From IMG/VR virus record IMGVR_UViG_3300025168_000067, positions 1 through 64,000 of that record: 64,000 bases of DNA; one strand, given 5' to 3'. Shown one piece after another: positions 16,072-25,834 of the stretch; position 1 is the stretch's first letter; every line of letters begins with the position of its first letter. The position numbers were made by a program, and so were the translations under genes. The notes under the pieces were generated by a model, which saw nothing but the letters and a program-made list of their open reading frames with translations, had not been told where the DNA came from and made no database searches. This DNA comes from a virus.

Positions 16072-18702
16072 ATGGCAACGTTAGACGACATTAAAGCAGT
16101 TTTAGAGAAGATTCTGGCCAGAGATGCGTCTTCGTCCGCGGCCAAAGGCACTAGTAAGACCGGCAGCGCGCTAACCGACGAAGAGCGCCTCAAAGCGGCA
16201 GTAGAAAGACAAAACCTGGCCAGGGAAGAAGTAAAGAACTATGAGGAGCTTAACAAAAAGAAGATCTTGGGCGTCGAGAACGCCGAGAACGCCAGGATTC
16301 TAGCAGAGGCTAACTTAGAGTTAGAAAAATCCCAGCTTGCTCTTTTGAACGAAAGGATCAAGGGTCAGAGCAAGTTAAGCACCGAAGAAAAGAAACACTG
16401 GGAACTTGAAAAAAACAATTTAGAAAAAAGCATTAAACAGCGCGCCGCCAAAAAAAAGAACGATGCGCGCAAGGCCAACGAACGTAAAAAGGCGCTGAGC
16501 GATGGCAAAGTCTTTGCCTCTCAAGCCGCCAATATGGCAAAGAAAACAGCCAGTCTTGGAATGAATCAATCGGCCATCGGCCGGTCCATATCTAAGCAAG
16601 CCGGTGGAATGGTTAATATGGTTGGAAGTATGGGAAGCTTAGTTATGTCTGGGGTCTCCTTCGCCTCATCCTTGGCTGCAGCCGGCGTGGCGGCAGGGAC
16701 TATTGGTATTATTATCGGTGCAATTGTCCTTGCGCTGTTGCCCTTGGCGATCGGCGGCGCTATTCTGGGGGGCATGATTGCCATAACAAGCTATATGGTA
16801 TCCTTGGCAATAGAAGCCAGAGACGCAGCCGCCGCATTTACGATGCTGACAGGCGCAAGTATGGAGTTCGGAAAAGACGCTGTACAACTTAAAGCAGACC
16901 TGGCAGGAATAAATGCTAGTTATGATGAGACCAATAAATCCATGGCCGGCTTATACAAAGGTACCACAATATTCTCCCAAGCTAATTCCGGCACTCGCAA
17001 GGAGCTAGCTGGAATGGCCATTGTAATGGAGAGATGGGGAGTCTCCACCGCGACATACTCGAAAGGGGTGGAAGCAATGGTGACTTCTATGGGCATCGCT
17101 GATTCAGCCGCAGCAGACGAAATGTGGCGATTGAAAAAACATGCGGAGATAATAGGCCAAGCCCCCGAACAATACGTGAGCCTGTTTTCGGAAATGGGGG
17201 ATTCCTTGTCATTGTTTGACGACGCAATCGGAACATTTAAAGAGTTAGCCCGTGTCCAAAAGCTAACAGGCATGGAGATGCGCACCATCCTCGATCTTAC
17301 AAGAAAGTTTGATACGTTTGAGGGCGCCGCCACCATGGCTGGAAACTTGAACGCAGCCCTTGGTGGAAACTTTGTCAATGCGATGGATATGATGATGGAA
17401 ACCGATCCAGTCGCGAGATTTGAGATGATCAGAGATGCGATTAAAGGCACTGGCTTAGAGTTCGACACAATGGGATACCACCAGAAACAGTTTTATATGA
17501 AACAACTGGGATTCAGTAAAGTAAGCGATTTAGCTAAACTTATGAGAGGGGGAGATCTAAAGGGTCTTGCTGGTGATTATTCAAAAACTGCAGATGAATT
17601 AGAAGCTGCAGAAAAGGAAACAAAAAGATTTCAATCAACGATGAATGTGCTAAAGGGTATGTTAAATCAATTGCAGCCCGTTTTTGTTAAGCTTATTGAC
17701 CCGATTCAGAAATTTGTCGATTCCTTGACAGGTAAGGACGGCCCCTCAGATCTAATGATAGGGCTGAGAGATTCCATTGATTCGTTGGTAACCAAGTCAC
17801 TAATACCATTCATAAACGAACTGCCCAAGCTCATTGCTAGCTTCCAGACATGGACAACAGATAATAGTGAGCTTATCGATAGCTTTATAGAATTGATCCC
17901 TGTTGCCATAGAGGTTACAATGGCCATCACAAAGTTCTTCGCTCTTTTTGTTGGTGAAAAGGCCACCGCCGCCGGCGGCTGGTTTAGTCTTTTTTCCGGC
18001 GATGTCGAAGGCGCCGGCAAGAAGTTTAGGGGCGCCGCCAAGATAGCGGAAGAAGGTTCCACTATGTGGTCCAAATCCTTCGACTTTGTCACAGATCACG
18101 CGCTGTACTCAATCCCGATTTTAGGTCAAATGATCATGGTCTTCGACGGCGTAACTGGGGCAGTCAAAATGGCCGCCTCCGCATTCACCACTGAACACAG
18201 CTTGTCATTCAATCAATCATTAGAACATCAAAACAAAATGTTTGCAGCAATGCCAAACAGTATCGACGGCGCCACTAAAGCTATGGGCTCAATGACAAGT
18301 CCATTAGCAAAAAATACAAAAAGTATGAATCTCTTTGGTGATGCCACCAGCAGTGCCTTTGGTGGCGCAGTTAGTTCTATTGGAGAGCTAAAAGACGCTT
18401 TTGTTTCTGATATGGCGACAATGGAAGCTTCATCTGAAACCCCTCTAATGATGCGCGCCACAGCAGCAGTAGCCAAGCATGTAGTTGAATCCACCTCCTC
18501 GGGCGTACGCAACGCCGGCGCCGCCCTGAACCGCGCTACAGCTGGTATATCGCAAACACCAACAACTTCACCTGGCTCCGCCGCGCAACAATCACCAATG
18601 GTAAAACAGCCGATAGAGGTGGTGTTACGCACAGAAGAGGGCGTCCTGGCCAAACAGATAATAAACGTGATCGGTAGAGAGATTCAAGCAGTTGTCTCAT
18701 AA
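16072..18702 (+). CDS. Tail tape measure protein
   Basis: 876 aa. Residues ~30-150 are a highly charged coiled coil (KKHWELEKNNLEKSIKQRAA). Residues ~180-255 are strongly hydrophobic with Gly/Ala-rich membrane-type segments (AAGVAAGTIGIIIGAIVLAL, then ALPLAIGGAILGGMIAITSY). The rest is Ala/Met-rich helix, and the C-terminus contains PIEVVLRTEEGVLAKQIINV. Long helix, central membrane-spanning stretch and place between tail tube and baseplate genes are diagnostic. It sets tail length and probably helps DNA cross the inner membrane. Confidence 0.88.
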   Translation: MATLDDIKAVLEKILARDASSSAAKGTSKTGSALTDEERLKAAVERQNLAREEVKNYEELNKKKILGVENAENARILAEANLELEKSQLALLNERIKGQSKLSTEEKKHWELEKNNLEKSIKQRAAKKKNDARKANERKKALSDGKVFASQAANMAKKTASLGMNQSAIGRSISKQAGGMVNMVGSMGSLVMSGVSFASSLAAAGVAAGTIGIIIGAIVLALLPLAIGGAILGGMIAITSYMVSLAIEARDAAAAFTMLTGASMEFGKDAVQLKADLAGINASYDETNKSMAGLYKGTTIFSQANSGTRKELAGMAIVMERWGVSTATYSKGVEAMVTSMGIADSAAADEMWRLKKHAEIIGQAPEQYVSLFSEMGDSLSLFDDAIGTFKELARVQKLTGMEMRTILDLTRKFDTFEGAATMAGNLNAALGGNFVNAMDMMMETDPVARFEMIRDAIKGTGLEFDTMGYHQKQFYMKQLGFSKVSDLAKLMRGGDLKGLAGDYSKTADELEAAEKETKRFQSTMNVLKGMLNQLQPVFVKLIDPIQKFVDSLTGKDGPSDLMIGLRDSIDSLVTKSLIPFINELPKLIASFQTWTTDNSELIDSFIELIPVAIEVTMAITKFFALFVGEKATAAGGWFSLFSGDVEGAGKKFRGAAKIAEEGSTMWSKSFDFVTDHALYSIPILGQMIMVFDGVTGAVKMAASAFTTEHSLSFNQSLEHQNKMFAAMPNSIDGATKAMGSMTSPLAKNTKSMNLFGDATSSAFGGAVSSIGELKDAFVSDMATMEASSETPLMMRATAAVAKHVVESTSSGVRNAGAALNRATAGISQTPTTSPGSAAQQSPMVKQPIEVVLRTEEGVLAKQIINVIGREIQAVVS

Positions 18703-18722
18703 TTTAAAAGGAAAAACAAGAA

Positions 18723-19850
18723 ATGGCAAGTAATTTTGACTCAGAAGACTCTCCAACAAGGAGATTTAATGTTGAGAAATATAGCGAAGAAGCCGCCGGC
18801 GGCCAACTGCGCGCCCCTATCGCTCCATATATCGACGCTCCTGATTCTCTGGCTAATCAAAGACAAATGGTTGTGTCATTCAGACACGAATCATCTGGAA
18901 AAGAGGTGTATTTTAAGGCGTTTATCACCGCACTTAACGAAACATATAACTCAGAATGGACCAGAGAAAAGGTTTTCGGCCGCGTTGATCCAATACAATT
19001 GTTCAGATCAACTGAAAGACAGATAACGTTAGCTCTGAAAGTCCCAGCCGCATCGATGAGTGAGGCTTATGAGAACTTAGGGAGGATACAGCTATTAACT
19101 CAGTTCTTATATCCGACATATATGGAGGACGGATCGGCCGCACAGCTAATAGCACAAGCGCCCTTGGTGAGATTGAAGGTTATGAATTTAATAAAAACAA
19201 ACAAAGCGGACGAAACGGCATCGGGCGTTGAAGGCCGAAAGTCGTTTAAAAACTATAAATCAGATTTAACTGCCACAAATGGTCTCTTGGGATCGATTGG
19301 GAACCTTCACGTAAATCATAACTTAGAGTCCAATGAAGGAATCGTTATTGAGAAAGGTGTTAATACTATACTACCGACATTTATAGATATTAACCTTTCC
19401 TTCTCTCCAATTCACGAACACCCGATAGGGTGGAACGAGAAGGGTGAAGCACTCTCGGCAACATTTCCATACGGAGTTGATCTACATACGGAAGAACACA
19501 ATATAGATGTTGAAGATGCATATGGCCTCGCGCACTCAAAAATTGATGGAGAAGACGTTCGCGGAACAGTCGAAAGCCAAGAAGCACTTGAGGAGTTCGT
19601 CGCCATGAATGAGCTAATGAAAGAAGAGTTTGCAGATCGCGACGTTGCACAACAAGCTCTTGATAACTCAGCCGCGCGATATAGTGGATGGTTTAGTGAT
19701 TCAAGGTTCGATAAAGATTTACAAGCAGTTAAAGATGGCACTGCTAGCGACTACCAGCGTAGCTCGGTTGCAGGTGAGACAAATCGCCGGCACAGCAGAA
19801 AGGGCAAGTACAGTGAGTCGGTCAGATATATTTACGATCTAGAATACTAA
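18723..19850 (+). CDS. Baseplate/tail-tube-initiator type protein (possibly gp48/gp54-like)
   Basis: 375 aa. Residues ~45-150 read QMVVSFRHESSGKEVYFKAF, VFGRVDPIQLFRSTERQITL and LKVPAASMSEAYENLGRIQL, with a tail-tube-like beta fold. Residues ~200-240 contain NTILPTFIDINLSFSPIHEH, similar to the 'LPS-x-x-TLEI' end strand of T4 gp48. I recognise this as a conserved structural protein of marine T4-like phages. The exact T4 counterpart is uncertain; a tube-initiator at the top of the baseplate fits its position before the LysM-type wedge protein. The last 100 residues are acidic and helical. Confidence 0.5.
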   Translation: MASNFDSEDSPTRRFNVEKYSEEAAGGQLRAPIAPYIDAPDSLANQRQMVVSFRHESSGKEVYFKAFITALNETYNSEWTREKVFGRVDPIQLFRSTERQITLALKVPAASMSEAYENLGRIQLLTQFLYPTYMEDGSAAQLIAQAPLVRLKVMNLIKTNKADETASGVEGRKSFKNYKSDLTATNGLLGSIGNLHVNHNLESNEGIVIEKGVNTILPTFIDINLSFSPIHEHPIGWNEKGEALSATFPYGVDLHTEEHNIDVEDAYGLAHSKIDGEDVRGTVESQEALEEFVAMNELMKEEFADRDVAQQALDNSAARYSGWFSDSRFDKDLQAVKDGTASDYQRSSVAGETNRRHSRKGKYSESVRYIYDLEY

Positions 19851-19866
19851 AGGAACGAAATCAACA

Positions 19867-20205
19867 ATGCCGAGATATAAAAACACATCTAAATTAGCCA
19901 ACGACACAGATTATTATGACTTCTTAATGAAGAAAAGAAACATTAAGAGAGTGATCCAATATGAAACGCCGATCCTTTACAACCCAGATGTTATAGATCG
20001 CACTTTACTAAAAACTACACCACATATATGGAAATACGGCGATAGATACTATAATCTGGCATCACAGTATTATGGAAGTGTGACGTATTGGTGGGTTATA
20101 GCGTGGTATAACGGCATGCCAACCGAGGCCCATCTGCGCCCAGGCGACGTGATCGAGATTCCAATAAATATAGAGAATGCATTGAAGACGCTAGGGGTAA
20201 TTTAG
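19867..20205 (+). CDS. Baseplate wedge protein with LysM-like fold (T4 gp53-like)
   Basis: 112 aa. Residues ~55-100 (YGDRYYNLASQYYGSVTYWW then VIAWYNGMPTEAHLRPGDVI) are a LysM-type motif: Gly-Asp-x-x-Tyr-x-(I/L)-A, a W-x-I-x-x-x-N helix and a closing GDVIEIP strand. T4 gp53 carries such a domain and joins wedges in the baseplate. AAAGGAACG precedes the ATG. Confidence 0.68.
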   Translation: MPRYKNTSKLANDTDYYDFLMKKRNIKRVIQYETPILYNPDVIDRTLLKTTPHIWKYGDRYYNLASQYYGSVTYWWVIAWYNGMPTEAHLRPGDVIEIPINIENALKTLGVI

Positions 20206-20206
20206 A

Positions 20207-23200
20207 ATGGGCTCAAGAGAGGTAGACCCCTTATGGTCCGACATCGACGAAAAATTCAAACCGGGATCAAATTTTCGAAAGAGTCTTGCCGAGACATGGT
20301 GGGACGAAACACTGGCCAAGGTGGCTAGTCAAGTGTCTAATCCTGAGCCCGGCGGTGGAAAAGCCACCGCCCAGCAAATCAATGATTTGTATATCGGGAC
20401 CACCGGCGCCGGAGCACAGCGCGGCGCCTACACGCATATGTATGGCCGATATCATGCAATCTTAGGCGATGGTGCCGTCAGCAATCTGGATCCAGGTGTT
20501 ACTTATCAAGTTTGGGATACCGCGACCCTTAAAGCAAAATTCCCCCCCGGTGGTACGGGGATGGACAACTTAGTTGAGAACAGTTCCGGCAGGCTTATGG
20601 CGTTTGTCGCCCTCCAACGCCACACCGCCAGCCCCGGCGCGGCCGGAACCAGCCCCACCCGCCCCCAGGCCGAGGTGGATGCAGAGGCTGCTAGATTTAA
20701 GAAAGCCATGGACATGTTCGCGACGTCTGGGTCATCAGTCCCCATCGCCGGAGCCTCCGGTACTTCGGTCGCCGACTTCAAAGAACAGTGTTTTATGTTG
20801 GCGCATATATTTAAATTTGTAGATTATAAAATGAACAATGTTGAGCTTGTAGAGAGAAAAAGATTGCCATATAGCACCGGTGGTGGTTCTTCTTCCGATG
20901 GAAAAGTAAAAAATGCCTGCCTGATGATAGATAGTGAGCCATATGGGTTCATGAATAAATTGACACAATATAGCTCACAATCGACTCTCTTAAATTTGCA
21001 AACGAGTGAAGTTTCCTCGCTTGTTCCACAAATCAGATTGTTCAAAGTATATGAAAACGATAAAGGCGAGGAAATAAGTCAAGAATTCCACTTTGACTCT
21101 GCCCCAACTAAAAATTCAATTGAGTTTGCACTAGCAGACAGAAGGAAGCGCGGCGTAGGGGCAGGAATCAGCGATTTCACATTTTCATATGAGGGCACAA
21201 ATCCATTTGGAGTAAAGAAGAGTATTAAGGCCAGTTTAACCCTGTTCGCTGCCAGCTTTGACGAATTGTTCCGACCACGGAACAATCTTCAAGATAAACT
21301 ATATCGGTATGTTGATTTAGCATTGAAAACAGGAGGTCCAAATTTAGCTAACAAGCTTGATGCCACGAAGGGAACAGTAGAATATGAAAATCTGACAAGA
21401 TTAAACTTCAGGATAAAAGCAGTCGTGGGATGGCAAACCCCCAAGGGAAAAACTGGTGCTGCAAGTTCTGATTTAACAAAAGCAGTAAATAACTCATTTG
21501 TGACACTAAACTTAACCCCAACGATACATAAGTTTGATATTGCAGATGATGGTTCGGTTAGATTTAACGTACAATATCTGGCTTATATAGAGAGCCACTT
21601 TGACAATAAAATGTTTAGTGTGTTTGGGACTGAATCATCTTTCAAAAACTCTTTAATTAGAAAGCTTACTGAATCCTCCTTGAGTCAGAACTGCCAGCCA
21701 AAAGAAATGGCGGCAATAAAAGACAAATTTCAAAAAAAGGCTAAAGATGATATTCGCAATATCGCGTCTTCGATTATTACCTCACTAACAAAAAAGAGAT
21801 TACTCAGATATGTTAATATACCATATTCAAAACTGAGATCTCTTAATATGGAAGGTCCATACTCAGATTTTGGTAAAGATTTTAATACGAAGGCAACAGC
21901 ACCGTCTCCGGCCATTAAGAAAAAAATCGATGGACTATTGAGCACTGGTAAAGCTCTAAGTACGAGAGACCGTGCCGCGGCCCTAAATAGAGGTGCATTT
22001 TCTACCAGACCCTCCAAGGGTGGCCGCGCAGGTAAGTATTCTTGTGCATTTTTTTATGTTAGTGATCTAATAGATACAATTATAGAGGGAATAGACGATC
22101 GCCTCGAATCTGCCGACTCGATTTTGAGCGAGATTGAAAAAGATACAGGTTTGATGAAGCTTATAAATGCCGAATTACTTCATGAAGAAAAGTTAGCATA
22201 TATAAACCAAAAGAACGCATTTAAAAAAATGAGAGTCCTCTTGGGACCATTAGAGATAGTGAATCAACAAGATCCCACAGTTAGTAAATTTATAAATATG
22301 GGAGATATTCCGGTTTCAGTTAAATATTTTACGGAATGGCTAGCCAGAAACACTATGAATCGCGCGACAGTGGTGTATCCTCTACCAAGATTTTTAGATC
22401 AGTTTTTCAAAAGTTTCGTGGGCACTTTTTTAAACGACGACACTTGCTTCGAGGGGGCGGTCAAACAAAGAACGTTGCTGACACAGGCCGTTGTAACATC
22501 ATACAAGAAAAAACCATCAGATGATAGCGATGTTATAACAACAGCCATCGATAAGATGCGTACAGCACTAGAATCAACGATTTTGTCGCGTCTGCCGGTC
22601 AGCAAATGGCCGGCATATACAGGAAACCCAAGTGATCCGTGGCCGATATTAAATATATCAGGGGTTAGCAATACTCCGATTAGTGATGCCGGCGCAGAAA
22701 GTGAAATTAATTATCTTACATATTTTGCAGGCCGAGCCAACCCAGCCGAAAAACAAAATGGCGACTACGGCGAGGATAAAGAGAATGGCATCCACCACTA
22801 TGCAATTGGGAAGGATCGGGGGATAGTCAAAAAAATCAGGATGACCGCAACTAATATACCCTTCTTAAAGGAGGTAAGGTTCGCACAAGAGGGATATAAT
22901 GGTTTAGAACAACTGAGAGAAGTGTATGATGTCAATATCGATTCTTATGCAAACGTTGGTGTATTTCCGGGGACGTATATCTATGTTGATCCCCGCGGCT
23001 GGTCCCCCACCACAGAAGTTGCGAATGAAAAAGAACTGAAACAAATGCATAAGGCCGGCCAGATCACCGCCGCGACCCTAACATCAATTCTAGAAAATGA
23101 TTTAACTAGATTTGGGATAGGAGGGTATTATATGGTGAAACGCTCAGAGCATAGCTTCGGCCCCGGTAAAGCTAATACTGTGATCCAGGCTCAGTGGGTT

Positions 23201-23413
23201 ATGTCGACGAACGACAATAGCGGCGATAGTTCTAAACCTGCGTCGGTCAGCAAGCCATCAAAAAGCAAGTGCCAAGTCAAAGGATCTAGCAACAATACCG
23301 TCGCCTCAGAATCAACGCGCTCAGCCGAAATAACAAGTTATGTAGAGTCAGTTGAGTCAGTTGCAACGACCAAGTCATGGGCCGCTGCCGGCGCAATAGA
23401 CTCGCCGGCGTAG
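20207..23413 (+). CDS. Large baseplate/structural protein
   Basis: 1068 aa, starting two bases after the gp53-like gene. Residues ~270-300 (EVSSLVPQIRLFKVYENDKG) and ~315-350 (GVGAGISDFTFSYEGTNPFG) form a segment I have seen in large baseplate proteins of marine myoviruses. The region near residue 980 (FGIGGYYMVKRSEHSFGPGK) looks like a hub-type beta strand pair, as in LysM- or VgrG-related hub proteins, and the last 60 residues are Ser/Lys-rich and probably disordered. Function as a hub or wedge component is inferred from position; no enzymatic motif was seen. Confidence 0.5.
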   Translation: MGSREVDPLWSDIDEKFKPGSNFRKSLAETWWDETLAKVASQVSNPEPGGGKATAQQINDLYIGTTGAGAQRGAYTHMYGRYHAILGDGAVSNLDPGVTYQVWDTATLKAKFPPGGTGMDNLVENSSGRLMAFVALQRHTASPGAAGTSPTRPQAEVDAEAARFKKAMDMFATSGSSVPIAGASGTSVADFKEQCFMLAHIFKFVDYKMNNVELVERKRLPYSTGGGSSSDGKVKNACLMIDSEPYGFMNKLTQYSSQSTLLNLQTSEVSSLVPQIRLFKVYENDKGEEISQEFHFDSAPTKNSIEFALADRRKRGVGAGISDFTFSYEGTNPFGVKKSIKASLTLFAASFDELFRPRNNLQDKLYRYVDLALKTGGPNLANKLDATKGTVEYENLTRLNFRIKAVVGWQTPKGKTGAASSDLTKAVNNSFVTLNLTPTIHKFDIADDGSVRFNVQYLAYIESHFDNKMFSVFGTESSFKNSLIRKLTESSLSQNCQPKEMAAIKDKFQKKAKDDIRNIASSIITSLTKKRLLRYVNIPYSKLRSLNMEGPYSDFGKDFNTKATAPSPAIKKKIDGLLSTGKALSTRDRAAALNRGAFSTRPSKGGRAGKYSCAFFYVSDLIDTIIEGIDDRLESADSILSEIEKDTGLMKLINAELLHEEKLAYINQKNAFKKMRVLLGPLEIVNQQDPTVSKFINMGDIPVSVKYFTEWLARNTMNRATVVYPLPRFLDQFFKSFVGTFLNDDTCFEGAVKQRTLLTQAVVTSYKKKPSDDSDVITTAIDKMRTALESTILSRLPVSKWPAYTGNPSDPWPILNISGVSNTPISDAGAESEINYLTYFAGRANPAEKQNGDYGEDKENGIHHYAIGKDRGIVKKIRMTATNIPFLKEVRFAQEGYNGLEQLREVYDVNIDSYANVGVFPGTYIYVDPRGWSPTTEVANEKELKQMHKAGQITAATLTSILENDLTRFGIGGYYMVKRSEHSFGPGKANTVIQAQWVMSTNDNSGDSSKPASVSKPSKSKCQVKGSSNNTVASESTRSAEITSYVESVESVATTKSWAAAGAIDSPA

Positions 23414-23459
23414 AGCGATATAGATTTATAAGCGATAGCCAACGCTTAAAAGGAAAAAT

Positions 23460-24650
23460 ATGTCAATAGGTTTTATAGAAAGCAACGAAGAAACAAGCAG
23501 AAAATTGTTTTATAAAAAGATGGTATATTTATCTACCTTAGATTCTTTTAAATACACAAATTTAATGGATTTCGAATTTGCAGAAAAGAGAATGTACGGC
23601 AGAGTTAATCGACACTTTGAACCAATAATCATATCTGGAGATGTGGAACTAAGAAGTCTTGCATCAGCTGCAGATTCCCGGTCGCCTTTATCGGCACTAA
23701 ACTTTGTGGTGGATGCATTTGAAAAACTATCCCAACAATTCGATAAATGTGCCCTATCGGGCAAAATAAACACATCGGACACACACTTATCCAAACTAAA
23801 AGCCCATAAAGCATATCAGAGCCCCAGAAAACTGTATAAAGACCATATCTTGGAGATCAACAGGAGCTTGTCTGAGAATATCAAACATGCATCGCCGCCG
23901 GCTATGAATTTTGATGAATTTATTTTGAAGCTGCTACCCATGCTGGAGACTATATGTAAAGTTGAACCCTTCACTTTCCCCGGCTTTGTTAAAAGTCGTG
24001 TTTGCCCGATTAATGCATCCGGCTTGGCTATCGAGATTGCTGACTTAAAGCCAGATAACGATCTAGAAAAAATAAAACAATTTGTGGCTAGCCCAAACTG
24101 GGAGTTTTATCTAAATGCGTGTAATTCATATGGGTTCATGGTTGATATGCACATGCCATGGCGAATTGTAGCAGATCTTGCCGGCCCATCAACGTTAGAA
24201 TATTCTTCTGTGTATGGCCTGCCCACAACCGACCACATTTTAAATGTTGCATATAAGAAGGCTCATAAAAACTATCTTAGTGTGTTTAAAGATTTGATGT
24301 TTCGGGTTTATAGTGAGTCTATGGAAGATAGGGCATATATAGCCCACCACTGTAGCGAAGGGAAAGTGTCGCCAACAACAATATTTCCTGTTAAATATAC
24401 ACTGGATAAATTTCTTAGAAAATATGATGATTTATATTTTTTGGAGTTATACTGCAATATTAGATTTTATGAAGAAGAATCAAGATTTACCGATGGTGAG
24501 AAGCTCCGTCTGATCAACGAGTGTCTCGATATCGCACGGCTTGATTTGAACATGGCTTTAGACTCTTTCGAAAGAATTATCAACAAAACACTTGACTATC
24601 GAGGCGCAATCAACTATATTATTAGAAGACGAGAAATCCTGGCGGACTAA
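23460..24650 (+). CDS. Structural protein, last gene of the virion block
   Basis: 396 aa, not assigned to a T4 gene. Recognisable conserved stretches are FTFPGFVKSRVCPINASGLA, IEIADLKPDNDLEKIKQFVA and NWEFYLNACNSYGFMVDMHM, which occur in marine phage structural proteins. The C-terminal 100 residues are helical and Arg/Leu-rich. AAAAGGAAAAAT precedes the ATG. Its stop overlaps the start of the polymerase gene (TAATG), while a sigma70 promoter lies inside its 3' end, so it is at the boundary between late and early transcription units. Confidence 0.5.
   Translation: MSIGFIESNEETSRKLFYKKMVYLSTLDSFKYTNLMDFEFAEKRMYGRVNRHFEPIIISGDVELRSLASAADSRSPLSALNFVVDAFEKLSQQFDKCALSGKINTSDTHLSKLKAHKAYQSPRKLYKDHILEINRSLSENIKHASPPAMNFDEFILKLLPMLETICKVEPFTFPGFVKSRVCPINASGLAIEIADLKPDNDLEKIKQFVASPNWEFYLNACNSYGFMVDMHMPWRIVADLAGPSTLEYSSVYGLPTTDHILNVAYKKAHKNYLSVFKDLMFRVYSESMEDRAYIAHHCSEGKVSPTTIFPVKYTLDKFLRKYDDLYFLELYCNIRFYEEESRFTDGEKLRLINECLDIARLDLNMALDSFERIINKTLDYRGAINYIIRRREILAD
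24592..24620 (+). promoter_or_regulatory. Sigma70 promoter TTGACT-17-TATATT
   Basis: ACTTGACT, 17-bp spacer, TATATT. It lies in the 3' end of the preceding gene, 30 bp before the polymerase start, and is the first promoter of this class in the window. Confidence 0.7.
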
Positions 24651-25834
24651 TGTATTTTCAAACACTTGACGACAAGCAAGAATGCGTTGGCGTATATGCC
24701 GACGGAAACCTACACTTTGACGACATTCCCACCAATCTAACCCGAACGTGGCGACCCTCTGCCGACTACGGCGCCGATGTAGAATATGCGTGGATCTATG
24801 CCCAAGGCGAGACTATCGCGGAGGCATGCCCAGAATCTATAAAAGAGGAATGGTCGAAAATATCAAGGAGGCTGCAGGCGTATAAGAAGTCATTTGAGAT
24901 TGGAAAGATAGATTTACGGGAACACTGCTTTTTCGACTTGGTACCACGCGATGCTCTGTCTCGCCTATGCGACGTCAAAAACAGAATCACAGAACATATT
25001 TTTGAGAACACCGAGAAACCCAAAAACTATGATTATCTGGTTGGGGCAGAAAAGCTGCTGTACAAGATAAGGTACCAGGATCTAAAATTAGACAGTTCAG
25101 ACTGTCGCAGCCTATTCACAAGCACAAATTTACGCAATGCCTCAAAGAAGATAATGTCCGGTGCTCGCTATATTAATTATAACCTCTTTGGTACCGTTAC
25201 AGGACGCCTTACGACACAATGTGGGTCTTTCCCTATCTTAACTATGAAAAAGGAACTGAGACGCCTTATAAAGCCACATAATGACTGGTTTATATCCATG
25301 GACTATAACGGTGCGGAGGCCCGCACCGTGCTGGCGCTTTCTGAACAACATCAGCCCGAAGACGACATTCATAATTGGAATATCGTTAATGTTTTTAAAA
25401 ACCCAGACATGCACAGGGAAGAGGCAAAAACTATGTTTTTCGCGTGGCTATATAACCCAGATTCACCAGATCTAAAAACTAATCACTATGATCGCAAAAA
25501 AGTACTTGACAGATACTATGACGGTGAATATATTACTACTGTATTCGGACGCAATATCAAAGTCAGCGATTGGAAGGCGCTGAATTACCTAATTCAAAGC
25601 ACCACCGCAGACCTTGTGATCGAGAGAGCAATAGAAATCGACAAAATGTTGGAGGGCAAAAAAACGTTTATCTCACATATTGTACATGATGAGATAGTCA
25701 TTGATTTTGCTGATGAAGATAGAGATATGATTAAAGAAATTAAAGAAGCGTTCGCTATAAATCGACTCGGAAGGTTCGAGGTGAATCTAAAGGCCGGCCA
25801 GAATTATTACGATTTGGATAATTTGGTTCTATGA
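24650..25834 (+). CDS. Family A DNA polymerase, short form without proofreading or 5' nuclease domain
   Basis: 394 aa. The palm/fingers motifs are present: GTVTGRLTT (residues ~181-189, the TGRLSS motif), motif A MDYNGAEAR with Asp218, motif B HREEAK with Arg256 and Lys260, and motif C VHDEIVIDF near residue 347. Compared with Pol I (about 930 aa) it lacks both the 5' nuclease and 3'-5' exonuclease domains, and the fingers are reduced. A separate 5' nuclease is encoded at 30451. It could act in gap filling or primer removal while the DnaE-type enzyme at 38350 does bulk synthesis. The start overlaps the upstream stop as TAATG. Confidence 0.85.
   Translation: MYFQTLDDKQECVGVYADGNLHFDDIPTNLTRTWRPSADYGADVEYAWIYAQGETIAEACPESIKEEWSKISRRLQAYKKSFEIGKIDLREHCFFDLVPRDALSRLCDVKNRITEHIFENTEKPKNYDYLVGAEKLLYKIRYQDLKLDSSDCRSLFTSTNLRNASKKIMSGARYINYNLFGTVTGRLTTQCGSFPILTMKKELRRLIKPHNDWFISMDYNGAEARTVLALSEQHQPEDDIHNWNIVNVFKNPDMHREEAKTMFFAWLYNPDSPDLKTNHYDRKKVLDRYYDGEYITTVFGRNIKVSDWKALNYLIQSTTADLVIERAIEIDKMLEGKKTFISHIVHDEIVIDFADEDRDMIKEIKEAFAINRLGRFEVNLKAGQNYYDLDNLVL
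25506..25534 (+). promoter_or_regulatory. Intragenic sigma70 promoter TTGACA-17-TATATT
   Basis: Consensus -35, 17-bp spacer, TATATT, inside the polymerase gene about 300 bp before the next gene. Confidence 0.6.

Noticed and set aside
16920-17468. Long minus-strand ORF of 182 codons under the tape measure gene
   Set aside because: It is antisense to a convincing tape measure protein, has no ribosome site and shows no recognisable domain. The same applies to other minus-strand ORFs; no minus-strand gene is supported.
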